Shown one piece after another: positions 44,701-56,160 of a stretch of DNA of 64,000 bases. This DNA is from Halicephalobus mephisto (lineage: Eukaryota; Nematoda; Chromadorea; Rhabditida; Panagrolaimidae): positions 1 through 64,000 of the forward strand of contig SWDT01000091.1 of assembly GCA_009193035.1 (NCBI GenBank). Reading direction: 5' to 3'. The first letter of the stretch is position 1. Every line of letters starts with the position of its first letter. The notes under the pieces were generated by a model. The model was given only the letters and a program-made list of their open reading frames with translations, made no database searches and was not told the origin of the DNA. Made by a program: the position numbers and the translations under genes.

Positions 44701-47244
44701 TCTTATTCCGACCATCGTCAGTTTCTTCGCTCTGAAGAAGTACTACGCAGCGAGTGGAGTACAGTAAGTCACACAAATTACACAGTTAAACTAACTTCCT
44801 GAGGATTTCAAAATATTATTTTTTAAATCACAAATAACATCCAAAAATTGATGAAATTTCATTCATCATTAATATTCATTGTTGTGTATCAAAAATCACT
44901 CTAATAGAAAATATGGATAGTGCCTGAGAAGAACGACAACTTATTCAATCAGTCACTATCCTATTTCTAACATTATTTTTAATTCCCCAAAAATATACAG
45001 TAACCGAATTACGAATTAAAGCATTTTCAATCTTAATTGTCATCTGCACTTACTATTAAACTTATTTTTATTTCAAAAAACCGCAAAAATCAGATGGAAT
45101 ATTTTTGGCTTTCGATAAATAATGCATCACGATCATAGGTTACTATGCGCTGAAAATCTCACGTTCCTTTGTCGCTATAGTTTCCCATTCTTATTTTTTT
45201 CGTTAACAACATTATGCAGAAAACGTAAGAATAATGAACAAAGTAAACATTAATCTTTGTACAAAGTGTGGTTAGAAAAACCCAAATTCGAAGTCAGTCT
45301 AATTCAATCGATATTTAAGATTGATGATCCTATTTTATGAAGTTCAAATAACTTTCCCATTTTGTTTATAGTTGAAAATTATTGTAAAATTCAATGGTGA
45401 TATTAGTGAAAAGTAAAGGGGAACACTTTTCTTCAGGAATTAATAAGATTAAAAAATATTAAAACTTGAAAGTTATTACGGCATAAGGGGAACATTTCTC
45501 CTTCAGAAATGAGGAAACTAAACTTTAGAACAGAATATTAGGGTTTGAAACTGGTGTTCCAAGATCAGGAGAATACTTTTCTTAACTAATGAATGAAATT
45601 TGGAACAGAACACCAAAACTTGAAAGTTATTTTCGTTGTATTAGATGAGATCCCGATTGCCTTTAATTTCCTCTCAAAATCGTCTCTACTTTTGCATTTC
45701 TCTATATCAAACGATACTCTAACCTCATATAAACCTAACAAAGAAAGAATTATTAAAGTTCATCAAATACTCACAGAATTACAGTTATTTGAAATTTGAA
45801 TTTTTGGTATTTTTTGATTTTTGAACTTGTGACGATGAGTATTCTTTGCTTCATTTACTTTTGGAATCACAGTAGTACGGTTATGATTTAGTGTAGTAAT
45901 AGTTAATGAAAACATGAATTTAAAATTATAATAACTAAAATGGTGTTTTTTGTATATTAATTGTTTTTTCCAGCTGCTTTGTGATGGTGTATTCGGATAT
46001 GCTGTGGGCTTGGGCCATCCCGACGTGGATCCTCTTCGTGATCGGGGTCATCATGGGTCAACTTGCTTTTCTGGCTTGTATTCAAGAACAACTAGACGTG
46101 AATAAACCCCAGATATTCTGGGCCAAGTAATTTCATCGATCATTGAACTTTAAAAACTTATTTTTTCAGAAAATGCTGCAAAGCCTTGCCACCTTTTTTA
46201 ACTACTTTCTTATCGGCCTATTTTATGGCCATGTTTGCTTTGGATTTCCAGAAATTGGGGCTTGCCATTGTTTTCCTTCTACTTTGTCTAATTTTGGGAC
46301 CGTTAATCTTCGTCGTCCACACGTATTGTTACGTGAACACAGCCACGAAGCTGTGGAAGAGCACTTCATTGCCTATTTACAAGCCGTGTCCTGGGGAGGA
46401 GAATCCACCAGAAAACACAGAACCAGAAAAAGAGGTAAGTCAACAGTGTTAGCATATTGGGGAATTTCATGGTGCAAAACACAATGAACATTCGAGCAAT
46501 TGCGGAGGAAAATAATGGGTTTCCACAAAAAAAGATAACTTTTAGTTTTGTAAAAATTGCAAAATGTGACACAATCGTCACATTTTTCGTGAATATTTGA
46601 CTTTTATGATAAAAATTAAAACTTAATAGTCACGATTTGAACTTTTTACTGAACTAAAAGTTGTATTTTTTTGTGTAAAGATTTTGAATGATGTCTATTT
46701 CCAACTCAAATTTGGGTTTTTTAATCACTATCCAAAATTTATTAGAGCTGTCAAAATCACTATCCAAAAATAACTCTAATACACAAAAAAGGATAACTTT
46801 TGATTTTATAAAAATTGCAAAATATGACACAATCGTTACATTTTTCATGAATATTTTGCATTTATGATAAAAATTAAAACTTAATAGTGACAATTTGAAC
46901 TTTTTACTGAACTAAAAGTTGTATTTTTTTGTGTACAAAATTTATATAATTTAGATGATGTTGAACTTGATTAAAAATACTTTTTTCAGCCTGAAGAGGA
47001 ACCGAAAGAAGAACCAGAAGCCCCGGTACCGCCACCCGAAGAAGCTCCTAAAGAACAACAACCTCCGAAAAAAGAAAATCCGGCATCTGCTCCGAAGAAC
47101 AAGCCGAAACCCCCTCCGGGGAAACCCATGGATCCGTTCCATGACCCCACCAAGAGTCAGGAATTCTACGACTGGGTCACGGACAGGAACCCCGACAACA
47201 TTGTGGATTCTGAAAAAATATTATTCAAACCTAGAGCAGTGTGA
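41767..47244 (+). CDS. Class B/adhesion-like 7-TM receptor, paralogue 2
   Basis: Exons 41767-41904, 43387-43582, 43625-43757, 44434-44763, 45974-46126, 46170-46434 and 46990-47244 give 489 residues in one frame. A trans-splice-type acceptor lies six bases before the ATG. A signal peptide (about 1-22) is followed by the same six-cysteine ectodomain as paralogue 1, split by intron 1, and by an Asp/Glu-rich linker. The seven membrane segments align throughout with paralogue 1: ILHF in TM3, CFVMVYSDMLWAWAIPTW before TM5, HTYCYVNTATKLWKS after TM7. The Pro-rich tail ends FYDWVTDRN..ILFKPRAV. There are no Thr-rich mucin repeats here. This copy has seven exons against four in its neighbour, and its introns are filled with MITEs. 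AATAAA is at 47255-47260. It arose by tandem duplication. Confidence 0.85.
41967..42337. repeat. Pogo-type MITE with amplified interior in intron 1 of paralogue 2
   Basis: The left end TACAGTAGAACTTGGATA and the right end (complement TACAGTAAAATTTGGGTATA) are inverted. The left end occurs three times at a 41-bp period (41971, 42012, 42053), and a 108-bp block (from 42108) is repeated at 42216. The end sequence resembles the element at 38638. Confidence 0.75.
42953..43120. repeat. CACAAAAAA-type MITE, copy 1
   Basis: The ends CACACAAAAAA and GTACACTTTTGTGTGTG are inverted. The interior AATGTGACACAATCG..CACATTT is shared with copies at 43151, 46524 and 46781. Confidence 0.7.
43151..43302. repeat. 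CACAAAAAA-type MITE, copy 2 (opposite orientation)
   Basis: It begins ATACAAAAAGTATAACTTTT and ends AAAAGTTACGCTTTTTTGTGT. The interior is the reverse complement of the other copies (AATGTGACGATTGTGTCACA). Confidence 0.75.
43960..44140 (+). repeat. About 2.4 copies of a 76-bp tandem repeat in intron 3 of paralogue 2
   Basis: CGAATCTG(C/T)AGTCTGCTTGC recurs at 43964, 44040 and 44117, with TTAATATGTTCGTAGTTCCA between the copies. Confidence 0.8.
44316..44400. repeat. 85-bp element with 22-bp terminal inverted repeats
   Basis: TACCGTATTTGCTCTATTTG at the left end and CAAATAGAGCAAATACAGTA at the right end are inverted copies with one mismatch. The element sits just before the exon at 44434. Confidence 0.8.
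44764..45973. other. Long intron 4 of paralogue 2
   Basis: This 1.2-kb intron is AT-rich. It includes a GGATAGTGCCTGAGAAG..CAGTCACTATCC unit near 44918-44962, a member of the dispersed GGATAGTGACT family. No nested gene is supported. Confidence 0.5.
46524..46676. repeat. CACAAAAAA-type MITE, copy 3
   Basis: The ends CACAAAAAAAGATAACTTTT and AAAAGTTGTATTTTTTTGTG are inverted. The copy lies in intron 6 of paralogue 2 and is nearly identical to copy 4. Confidence 0.8.
46781..46934. repeat. CACAAAAAA-type MITE, copy 4
   Basis: This has the same ends and interior as copy 3, in the same orientation. The 104 bp between them carry two CACTATCC motifs. Confidence 0.8.
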
Positions 47245-48680
47245 ATCAATTTTAAATAAAATTTAAAAAATTAAAAAATGAATTTTGTCGAAATATGAAT
47301 TCTGACATCAAAAATTTTCCTTTTTTCAAAAGAAGCTGGAATTTTAAGTTTGTTTAAAATGTTTTTGTTCATTTTGACGGGCAAAAAAAAATTCATAACA
47401 TAGTTGAACTCCACGGGACATCTGAATTTTTCATTAACTAGTTTCTTAATCTTGGTTACTTGAACAAAGAAAAAATTCTCCAATGACTTCAATGATGGAC
47501 TCATTGTTTAATTTTTGAGCTTCATAGGGTACTGTAAACACGAGGAAAGTAAAAACTGAAACAAAAAAGAAATGCAGGACGGTTCTCCGGGACTTTCGGT
47601 TCTGATTTCGCAATATTACCCTTGGTTTTTATTTTTTACATAAATTTCCACAGTAACTTGATAATCTAAAATACCAACACAGTAATCAACAAAACGTCTG
47701 AAAATCAAAAAATTAAAAGTACAACAATCGCTCCCTCGGGAACTTTCGTCCCTACTTTGTAGTATTAGTTACATTTCTTTCGTTTCTAGACTAAGCTTCT
47801 TAGTCTCCGAAATACTCGAAAATCCAAATACAGTAATCAGCAAGACTGGTGTACAAATTAAAAAATGAAATATATTATTTCTTTAGAACCTTTCACTGTC
47901 GATTTCGAAATCAATGTTCCGCAACTTTTTCTGTCTGAACAAATCTAAAAACTTCAAAATCAAGATCGTATACAGTACGAAAACCATCTGCAACCCTCAA
48001 GGGATAATTATTATATATGAAAAAACCAGTAAATGTCCAAAAATTCCGTCGAAAACAAATTTTTTGTTGATATAAAAAAATTTATAAAAATACAATTTTT
48101 AGGCCATCCAAAACTAGTTCTCTAAAATCATTTCTCTTCACTTTTCAACCTACTTTTGAAAATTATTCATTAAAATTAAAATTAAATCGAAAAATTTAAT
48201 AAAAATTAAATTTTGAATTTCGTAATTGTGTTTGATGACAGTTATTCCTTTTTAACAGAGGATATTCCTGTTTTAACAAAGGAAAAACGAGTGAGAGTCG
48301 GTACTCCCGACACGAAAACGAGAGTTTGTTCAGTCGCTTTTGCAGTTTTGCCTCAAACTTCTCCTTCTTCCTTCCACATCGATGTTTTACTTTTCTGTAT
48401 TATTATCACTTTTAAAATGAATAAATGACAATATTTACCCTACTTTCATAGTTACACATACCCTCAGTTATGTATTTTTCGATTTTTTCTTCCTGGCCCA
48501 AATTTCCGTTTTTTATGATATTGCATCATCACTGTTACCCCTCACTTTTGGCCTACTTTATATGAATTTTTTTACCTTACTTTGAATATTTAAACTTGGT
48601 TTATCTTTTGAATTAATTATTTGTTGGGTCGTGATTTTTGCTTTTAAATGTTCCCTACTGTTCGTCGTAACTCTCGATTT
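47245..48680. other. Spacer between the second 7-TM gene and sars-1
   Basis: No gene is supported. A 71-codon frame at 48213-48428 lacks motifs and a splice context. The rest is AT-rich with scattered CCCTCGGGAACTTTCG-like sequences. Confidence 0.5.
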
Positions 48681-48698
48681 CAGGCTTCATTCCCAAGT

Positions 48699-50331
48699 AT
48701 GGTGCTGGATATTAATCTCTTCCGAGCTAATAAGCCGAATGGCAATCCTGACTTGATCCGAAAAAGCCAGAGGGAGAGATTTTCCGACCCTGCCTTGGTG
48801 GATCGTGTCATCGAACTCGATCAGAAGTGGGTCCAAGGTGAGGAATTCGTTTGCTAAGCGTTAGGAATCCAACACCTCATTGTGCGTTTCAGAGCTCTAC
48901 TACATGGAACAATACAACAAGAATAAAAATCTCATTAACAAAGTCGTCGGTGAAAAGATGAAGGTTTGCTAGATTGCATCTTATAGAATTCATTAATAAG
49001 CTTTCAGAAGAAGGAAAGCAAACCTGATGAAAACGAAGTTGTGCCAGATGAGGTTCTACAGAAGCTGTTGAATTTGGAGGTCGACGAACTGAAAACTTAT
49101 ACTGTTAAGCAGCTTATTAATATTCGTAAAAAGGTTGAGGAAAACATTAAGACATCAACCGCAACTGTGGACAAGTTGGCAGAAGAGAGACATACAGTGT
49201 TGACCGGGATCGGGAACATTATCCATGAGTCGGTGCCGATCAGTGACGATGAAGCTAATAATAGAGTCGAACGAACTTTTGGGAATCTCGACACTAAGAA
49301 AAAGTACTCGCATGTTGATCTCGTCGTTATGGTTGATGGATTCGATGGGGACCGTGGAACCACCGTTGCTGGTGGACGTGGATACTTTTTGAAGGGACCT
49401 TTAGTCTTCCTGGAACAGGCAATTATTCAACTCGCTTTGAGAATTTTGAACAAAAAAGGATTCACCCCCCTTTACACTCCGTTTTTCATGAAGAAGGAGA
49501 TGATGCAGAAAGTCGCTCAGTTAAATCAATTCGATGAGGAACTATACAAGGTCACTGGAAAGTCCTCGGAGAATCCAGAGGAGAAAGGCACGGATGAAAA
49601 GTATCTCATTGCTACCTCCGAACAACCGATTGCTGCATTCCACTATGATGAATGGTTCCATCCTGATACTTTGCCACTGAAGTATGCGGGAGTCTCCACT
49701 TGTTTCCGTCAGGAAGTTGGGAGTCATGGGCGAGATACCAGAGGGATTTTCCGTGTCCATCAATTTGAGAAGATTGAGCAGTTCGTTATTTGCTCACCAA
49801 ATGACAATGAATCATGGAAGCACTTTGATGATATGATTGCTAATGCGGAGGAATATTGCCAAGCTCTGGAATTGCCGTACCAAGTTGTCGCTATTGTTTC
49901 GGGAGAATTGAATAATGCAGCTTCCAAGAAACTTGATTTGGAAGCTTGGTTCCCTGGTAGTGCGGCATTCCGTGAACTTGTTTCTTGCTCGAATTGTCTG
50001 GATTACCAAGCTCGAAGATTAAAGGTTCGCTTTGGACAGTCAAAGTCGTTGAATGAAGATGTGAGTTTATCTTTGGTCTTTGAACTTGATTAATGAAAAG
50101 TTTTAGTTGCAATTTGTTCACATGCTGAATGCAACCATGTGTGCTACGACTCGAGTTATTTGCGCTCTTTTGGAGAACCATCAAGTTGAAGATGGTATTG
50201 TTGTTCCAGAAGCTATCCGAGAATTTATGCCCGAACAGTATAAGGAGAAAATTCCATTCGTTAAGCCTGCGCCTATTGATGAAGAGAAGAAGAAGAAACA
50301 ACCTGAAGGAAAAAGCAAGAGTGGCAAGTAA
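48699..50331 (+). CDS. sars-1: Seryl-tRNA synthetase, cytosolic
   Basis: Exons 48699-48837, 48893-48963, 49008-50060 and 50107-50331 give 495 residues. The enzyme charges tRNA-Ser with serine in the cytosol. Residues 1 to about 130 include the conserved start MVLDINLF and the helical tRNA-binding arm. The class II catalytic core follows: the TxE serine-binding loop in ATSEQP (272-277), motif 2 [20 protein letters not shown] (302-321), and motif 3 around [17 protein letters not shown] in the last exon. A Lys-rich tail ends the protein. Length and motifs match the animal cytosolic enzyme, not the mitochondrial one. An acceptor TTTCAG lies 15 bases before the ATG, as expected for trans-splicing. 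The frame is intact. Confidence 0.97.
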
Positions 50332-51844
50332 ACTGGAGCTAATGTATTAATTTAACAATGAAGACGATGGAGTAAATTTAAATTTTTTCAAATTAGAATA
50401 CAACAAATACTTGTCTGGACTAATTAGATTTCTGTTAGTGTACACAAGTTCGTCCTTGCACTTGTTGAAAACAAAGTTTTTCGGATCGTAGATATAACGG
50501 AATCAGAACTTTGGTCAATAGGCCACCTGCTAAAGTTGAACAACAATTGTCAGCGGGATTCAAATTTTATATTTTTTATACAAAGTTTAGCAATTGTTCT
50601 GTAATCACGTCAACTTAGTCTATTGTCGAATTGATTGTCAAAGATTAAAAAAATCTTTAAAATGAAAAAGATTTCCTTCCACCTTAATTTTCTCGTCATA
50701 TGTCGGAATCCACCTTCGAAATTATTTTGAAAATGTTTCCTGAGATTTTTTTAAAGAAAAAATGTTTTTTTTTCTTGGAAATTGAGATTTTTTAAATTTT
50801 TTTTGAAAATAATTAAAAATTTAGTTAATTTTCAAATATTTTTAAGTTTAGAAATTTTTAAATAAAATTTTAAGTTTTTGTGGTATTTTCGAAAATTTTA
50901 AAAAATTGAAAAATTTATTGTATTTTTTATTTTTTATGTAATTTTGAATAACTTTAAAAATAAAAAAGTTGTGGGAATTTTAGGGAAAATTTTTGAAGAT
51001 TTCAGAAGCTCCTAAAAATTCAGAGAAGTTTGAAATTTTTATAAATTTCGAAAATTATTAAGTTTTGAAGATTTTTGAATTTTTACAGAATTTTGGAGTT
51101 TTTAGAAATTTATAAAAAATCAGAAAAATTTTAAAATTTTCGAAAATTTAAAAAGTTCTTAAAAATTTAAAAAAGTTTAAAAATTTTCGAAAATTTTTAA
51201 AGATTTTTGAATTTTTACAGAATTTTGAAGTTTTTAGAAATTTATAAAAAGTCAGAAAAGTTTTAAAATTTTCGAAAATTTTAAGATTTTTGAATTTTTT
51301 TACTGAATTTTGAAATTTTTAGAAATTTTCGAAAATTCAGAAGTTTTAAAATTTTCAAAAATTTTAAAGATGTTTGAGTTTTTACGGAACTTTGGAAGTT
51401 CTATTGAATTTTAATTTTATTCTTGGAAGATGACATATCTAGAAATTTCACGGCCAACCAGCTTCGGTCAGAATACCGAATGCAGATGTTGTTCTTCGAG
51501 TTGATTATTCTGCTTATCTTTTATTTATTACCGTATATCCATTCATGTTTCAAATTTCGGACATTTTTTAAAAAAAGACAAAAAGTCAATAAATTTAATT
51601 TTCGAGATTAGAATTTCACTTTTAAGATAATGATAATTTTGAGTTTTTTGTTTGCTCTTAGTCTTGCAGAAGATGCTTGGGAAATGAGAATCTGGAATGC
51701 AACTTTGAGCGCCTAGCCTTGAGAAAGGTCAATGATGACAATGTTTGGTTAAATTTATCACAGGATTTTTATGAAGAAGCTTTTATTTCAAATAGTGTCA
51801 TGTCTCGTGAAACGTGAAATGAACTTTCACCACGAAATTCATGA
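50332..51844. other. AT-rich 3' flank of sars-1
   Basis: Much of 50700-51420 consists of imperfect repeats of AAATTTTCGAAAATTTTAAA and related sequence. A 62-codon frame at 51423-51611 has one hydrophobic stretch but no supporting signals. No gene is called. Confidence 0.5.
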
Positions 51845-52245
51845 AAATTATAAAAAGTTCGCTTAACTTTAAGCGCAGGTGAACTTTGCTAATTTCTAAG
51901 CGTAGGTGAAATTCGCTTAATTTTAAGCGTAAATGAAAAGTTCGCTTAACTTTAAGCACAGGTAGAATTCGCTTAATTTTAAGCGTAAATGAACTTCGCT
52001 AATTTCTAAGCGTAAATGAAAAGTTCGCTTAACTTTAAGCGCAGGTAGAATTCGCTTAATTTTAAGCGTAAATGAAATTCGCTTAATTTTAAACCCATAT
52101 GAAATTTGCTTAATTTTAAACCCATATAAAATTCGCTGATTTCTAAGCGTACCTGGACTTTGCTTAATTTTAAGTACAAATCGAGTTTGCTGATTTCTAA
52201 GCACAAATTCACCAACTTTTAAGCAAATATAGAATTTCACACCGA
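51845..52245. repeat. Array of short palindromes (CGCTTAA..TTAAGCG), about 27-32 bp apart
   Basis: Units such as TTCGCTTAATTTTAAGCGTA and GTTCGCTTAACTTTAAGCGC recur about a dozen times. They alternate with diverged forms (TTCGCTAATTTCTAAGCG). Each unit is itself an inverted repeat. Minus-strand open frames across the array (51923-52240) read the repeats in phase and are not considered genes. Confidence 0.85.
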
Positions 52246-52634
52246 AGTTAGTTAGAAGATAAATAACAGAATGAACTTTTATCGCGAAATTTTAAAAAAC
52301 TATAAGTTCGCTTACTTTTAAGCGAAAGTAGAATTTCGCGTAAAATAGCTTAAAGATCGAGATAAACTTTCGTCGCAAATCTCATGACGGATTCGCTTTT
52401 TTAAACATATGGAATTTTATGTCAAAAGTAACTCAGATCTGTAATGGAGTTCAGTATCGAACTTAATTCCTGAGGCCATTTTCTATTATTTGTGCGAATT
52501 AAAATTATCAATGATACCGTATTCATCGAATCATTGGGAAAAACGTAAGTTGCTTCGTAATCCGCGATGTCGAGGTACGGGTCTATTCCAGTTACTGTGG
52601 TATTTTATTCTTCTCTATTGTGCCTTTCTTGGAT

Positions 52635-53220
52635 AGTGTCCAAAATTACTCATAAATCGCTCCTTTTAAGCCACTATCCAACGATTTATAAAGCCGTATT
52701 TTAGAAATTCAAAAACATCTTCAGTAGTAACTTAGGATAGTGACTGAGGTGAACGACTAATAGCGAAGGATCAGTCACTATCCAGCGATTTACAGAGCTG
52801 CACTTTGTCGAAAAACAGCTCTAATAGTAATTTAGGATAGTGACTGAAGTGGACGATTAATGATGCAAAATTAGTCACTATTCTAACAATTTATGGAGCT
52901 GATTTTTTATTATCAAAAATTTGTTTGAATAACAACTTAGGATAGTGACTGAAGTGGACGATTAATTATGCAAAACTAGTCACTATTCTAACAATTTATG
53001 GAGCTGATTTTTTATTATCAAAAATTTGTTTGAATAACAACTTAGGATAGTGACTGAAGTGGACGATTAATTATGCAAAACTAGTCACTATTCTAAGATT
53101 TTGTAGAGCTGGATTGTAACTCTCAAAAATCAGCTCCAATAACAATTTAGGATAGTGACTAAAAGGAAAAATAATATTTCAAATTAATCACTATCCTAAG
53201 TGTTCCATAATTTTAATCTG
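52635..53220. repeat. ~105-bp satellite with internal GGATAGTGACT/AGTCACTATCC hairpins, five copies
   Basis: GGATAGTGACT recurs at 52735, 52835, 52940, 53045 and 53150. Each is followed about 35 bp later by its inverted partner (AGTCACTATTC or AGTCACTATCC). The middle three units are almost identical; the outer ones are diverged. Confidence 0.85.
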
Positions 53221-54475
53221 GATAGTGTCCAGATTTTGTGAAATTGTTTTTTAATAAATATTTAATGAAAAGTCAATTTTTAACTTACATTCCCTCGAAT
53301 TTCGTCCTGGATTTCATCTACAATCTTTGTCCTTTTATCCAGCAACTCGGAAAATTAATTTTTCTTGATTTTTCAATTTCGCAATTTGTCCAACGAAAAC
53401 TTCTCTAAAAAAATTTTTTTGACATATGTCGTCACTTTTGTTTTCAAAATGTGATAATTTAATTTTGAAATTTTACAGCAATAAATTTCAAAGTATTTCT
53501 GAAATTTCGAATTTTATATAATTCTAAATTTTTATTAAACTTTAAAAAATCGAAAAAAACAGAATTTTTAAAATTTAAAAGTTTAAATAAAATTTTAAAA
53601 AATTTTAAAACTTTTTAAAAAATTTTGAGAAATTTTAGGAATTTTTAATTAAGTTGTAGAATTTTCTACCAAATTTGGAAAATTCAGAAGCTTTCGTAAA
53701 ATTTTCGAAAAAATTTAGAATTTTTTACTGAATTTTCAAAAATTCTAGAACCTTCCACGAGATTCTGGAAGAATTCAGAAGTTTGTCATAAAATTTTAGG
53801 ACTTTCTGCTAAACTTAAAAGATTCCAGAAGCTTTTACAAAATTTCCAAAAGTTATAAATTTTGAAAATTTTCCATAAAATTAGAATTTTCAAAATTTTT
53901 AAAACTTTTTATAAAATTTAAAATTTTTTAAATTTTCTACAAAATTGTGGATTTCAAAAATTTTTTAATTTTCTACAAAATTTATAATTTTTTTAATTTT
54001 CTACAAAATTATAATTTTTTAAATTTTCTACAAAATTTATAATTTTTTTAATTTTCTACAAAATTTATAATTTTTTTAATTTTCTACAAAATTTATAATT
54101 TTTTAAATTTTCTACAAAATCAAAAATCTCCAGAATGTTTTTTGAATTCCACAATTTTCTTCAACTTTTCACTTAATTTTGAACTTGTTCTGAAAAAAAA
54201 TCCAATTATTGTACTTGAAATTTCCCTAAAATCAAAATTAATGGAAAAACGAAATTTTTAAAAATTAAAATTACTATCTGCAAAAAATAAAAACTTATTT
54301 AATCATGTCTGGACATTTTGCAGAAAAAAAATTATAAAAAATAAATGAGCTTTTTGCAAAAGTATGTTTGATAATTATTTTGGTATTTTAATTATAATTA
54401 CAGGGGTTTTAAAATTTACTCCGTTGATGAAATCCATGATAATCATGATATATTGTTAGTAAGCAAATCTTCAAA
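53221..54475. other. AT-rich stretch with homopolymer-like repeats
   Basis: Short TTTTCTACAAAATTTATAAT units repeat at about 53930-54120. No gene is visible. Confidence 0.6.
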
Positions 54476-54760
54476 ATTGGATAGTGACTAAAAATAAGAA
54501 TTTTTTTCTTTAATAAATTTTTTAAAATTGGATAGTGACTAAAAATAAGATTTTTTTTAATTTATTATTTTTATTTTTTTTGAAATTGGATAGTGACTAA
54601 AAATAAGATTTTTTTTAAATTTATTATTTTTATTTTTTTTAAAAATTGGATAGTGACTAAAAATAAGATTTTTTCTTTAATAAATTCTTCAAAATTGGAT
54701 AGTGACTAAAAATAAGATTTTTTCTTTAATAAATTTTTAAAATTGGGTAGTAATTTAAAA
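54476..54760 (+). repeat. ~55-65-bp tandem repeat carrying GGATAGTGACT
   Basis: Five units start AATTGGATAGTGACTAAAAA and differ mainly in the length of the following T and A runs. The inverted partner motif is absent here, unlike the 52.6-kb array. Confidence 0.8.
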
Positions 54761-55429
54761 CTTCCTAAAAATTGAATAAAATTATCATTTTAGTTTTTCT
54801 ATTTCATGAATTTTAAAAATTTAAATAATAGCTAAAAATAATTTTTTAAAATTTATAAAATTTCATAAACTTTAAATTTTCAATTTCTTAGTCTCGACTG
54901 GAAAGTTTTAAAAATTTGTCTTGAGACAACTTTGAAGAATTTCCTAATAAATTAGATTTTTTTAAATATATAGTTTTATAAAATAATATAAAATTCTAGA
55001 ATTCTCCAAAATTTGTTAGATTTTTTAAAATTTATAAAATTTCATAAACTTTGAATTTTCAATTTCTTAGTCTCGACTGGAAAGTTTTAAAAATTCGTCT
55101 TGAGACAACTTTGAAGAATTTTTTCTTTATTTTAGATCGAAAAAATTTAAAAAATCCCTAAATTTTTTAAAAACATTTTACGACAGATATTTTTATTTTT
55201 CCACAATGGTGTCAAATTCGCCGAAAAATCCCGACTTTTCAAATTTATTTTTATTTTTCAAATCATGTGTCAAAATTTAAACCTTTAAATAATCCTTTTG
55301 CAATTTGGAAATTTTGCTCTTTTGAAAAGCCACTGATTGATGTCCTTGTGACACCTTTGAGCAATCAATTTTTGAACAGAACGATGCCTGATGGCACCAG
55401 CTGGCTAGTGCGAATGGACTTAATTATTT

Positions 55430-56160
55430 TCTTTATTATTATTTAAAAATTATTTTTTAAAGTTATTATTAGTATTTTCTTTATTATTATTTAAAAATTA
55501 TTTTTTAAAAGTTATTATTATTATTTTCTTTATTATTATTTAAAAATTATTTTTTAAAAGTTATTATTATTATTTTCTTTATTATTATTTAAAAATTATT
55601 TTTTTAAAAATTATTATTATTTTTTAAAAATTATTATTTAAAAATTATTTTTTTAAAGTTATTATTATTTTTTTTTAAATCATTATTATTTTTTAAAAAT
55701 TATTATTTTTTTTTAAATTATTATTATTATTATTTTTTAATTATTACTATTATTTAAAAATTATTATTTAAAAATTATTTTTTTAAAGTTATTATTATTT
55801 TTTTTAAAATCATTATTATTTTTTAAAAATTATTATTATTTTTTTAAATTATTATTATTATAAAAAAATTATTTTTTTAAAGTTATTATTATTATTATTA
55901 TTTTTTAATTATTTCTTTTATTTAAAAATTATTTCTTTCAAATTATTATTTTTTTTAAAATTATTATTATTATTTTATTGATTTTTATTATTATTTCACA
56001 ATTCTTTATATTATTATTTTTTAATTAATTTTTATTAATATTTTAAAACTTTTTTATTATTATTTTCTTCATTTATTTTTATTGTTATTTATTTTCTTTA
56101 TTGTTTTTATTGTTTTTATTTTTTTTATTTTTATTTTTTTAAATTTTTATTCGATTTTTG
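55430..56160 (+). repeat. TTATTATTATTTTTTAAAAA low-complexity tract
   Basis: TTATTATT, TTTTAAAAATTATT and similar units repeat for about 700 bp with no other content. Confidence 0.85.

Noticed and set aside
51923..52240. Two overlapping minus-strand frames with regular Leu/Lys periodicity
   Set aside because: The periodicity is that of the palindrome array; both frames arise from the repeat unit length and no start or splice signals support them.
51845..53220. Possible CRISPR array from regularly spaced repeats
   Set aside because: The spacers are themselves repetitive, the units are palindromic satellites, and the DNA is eukaryotic.
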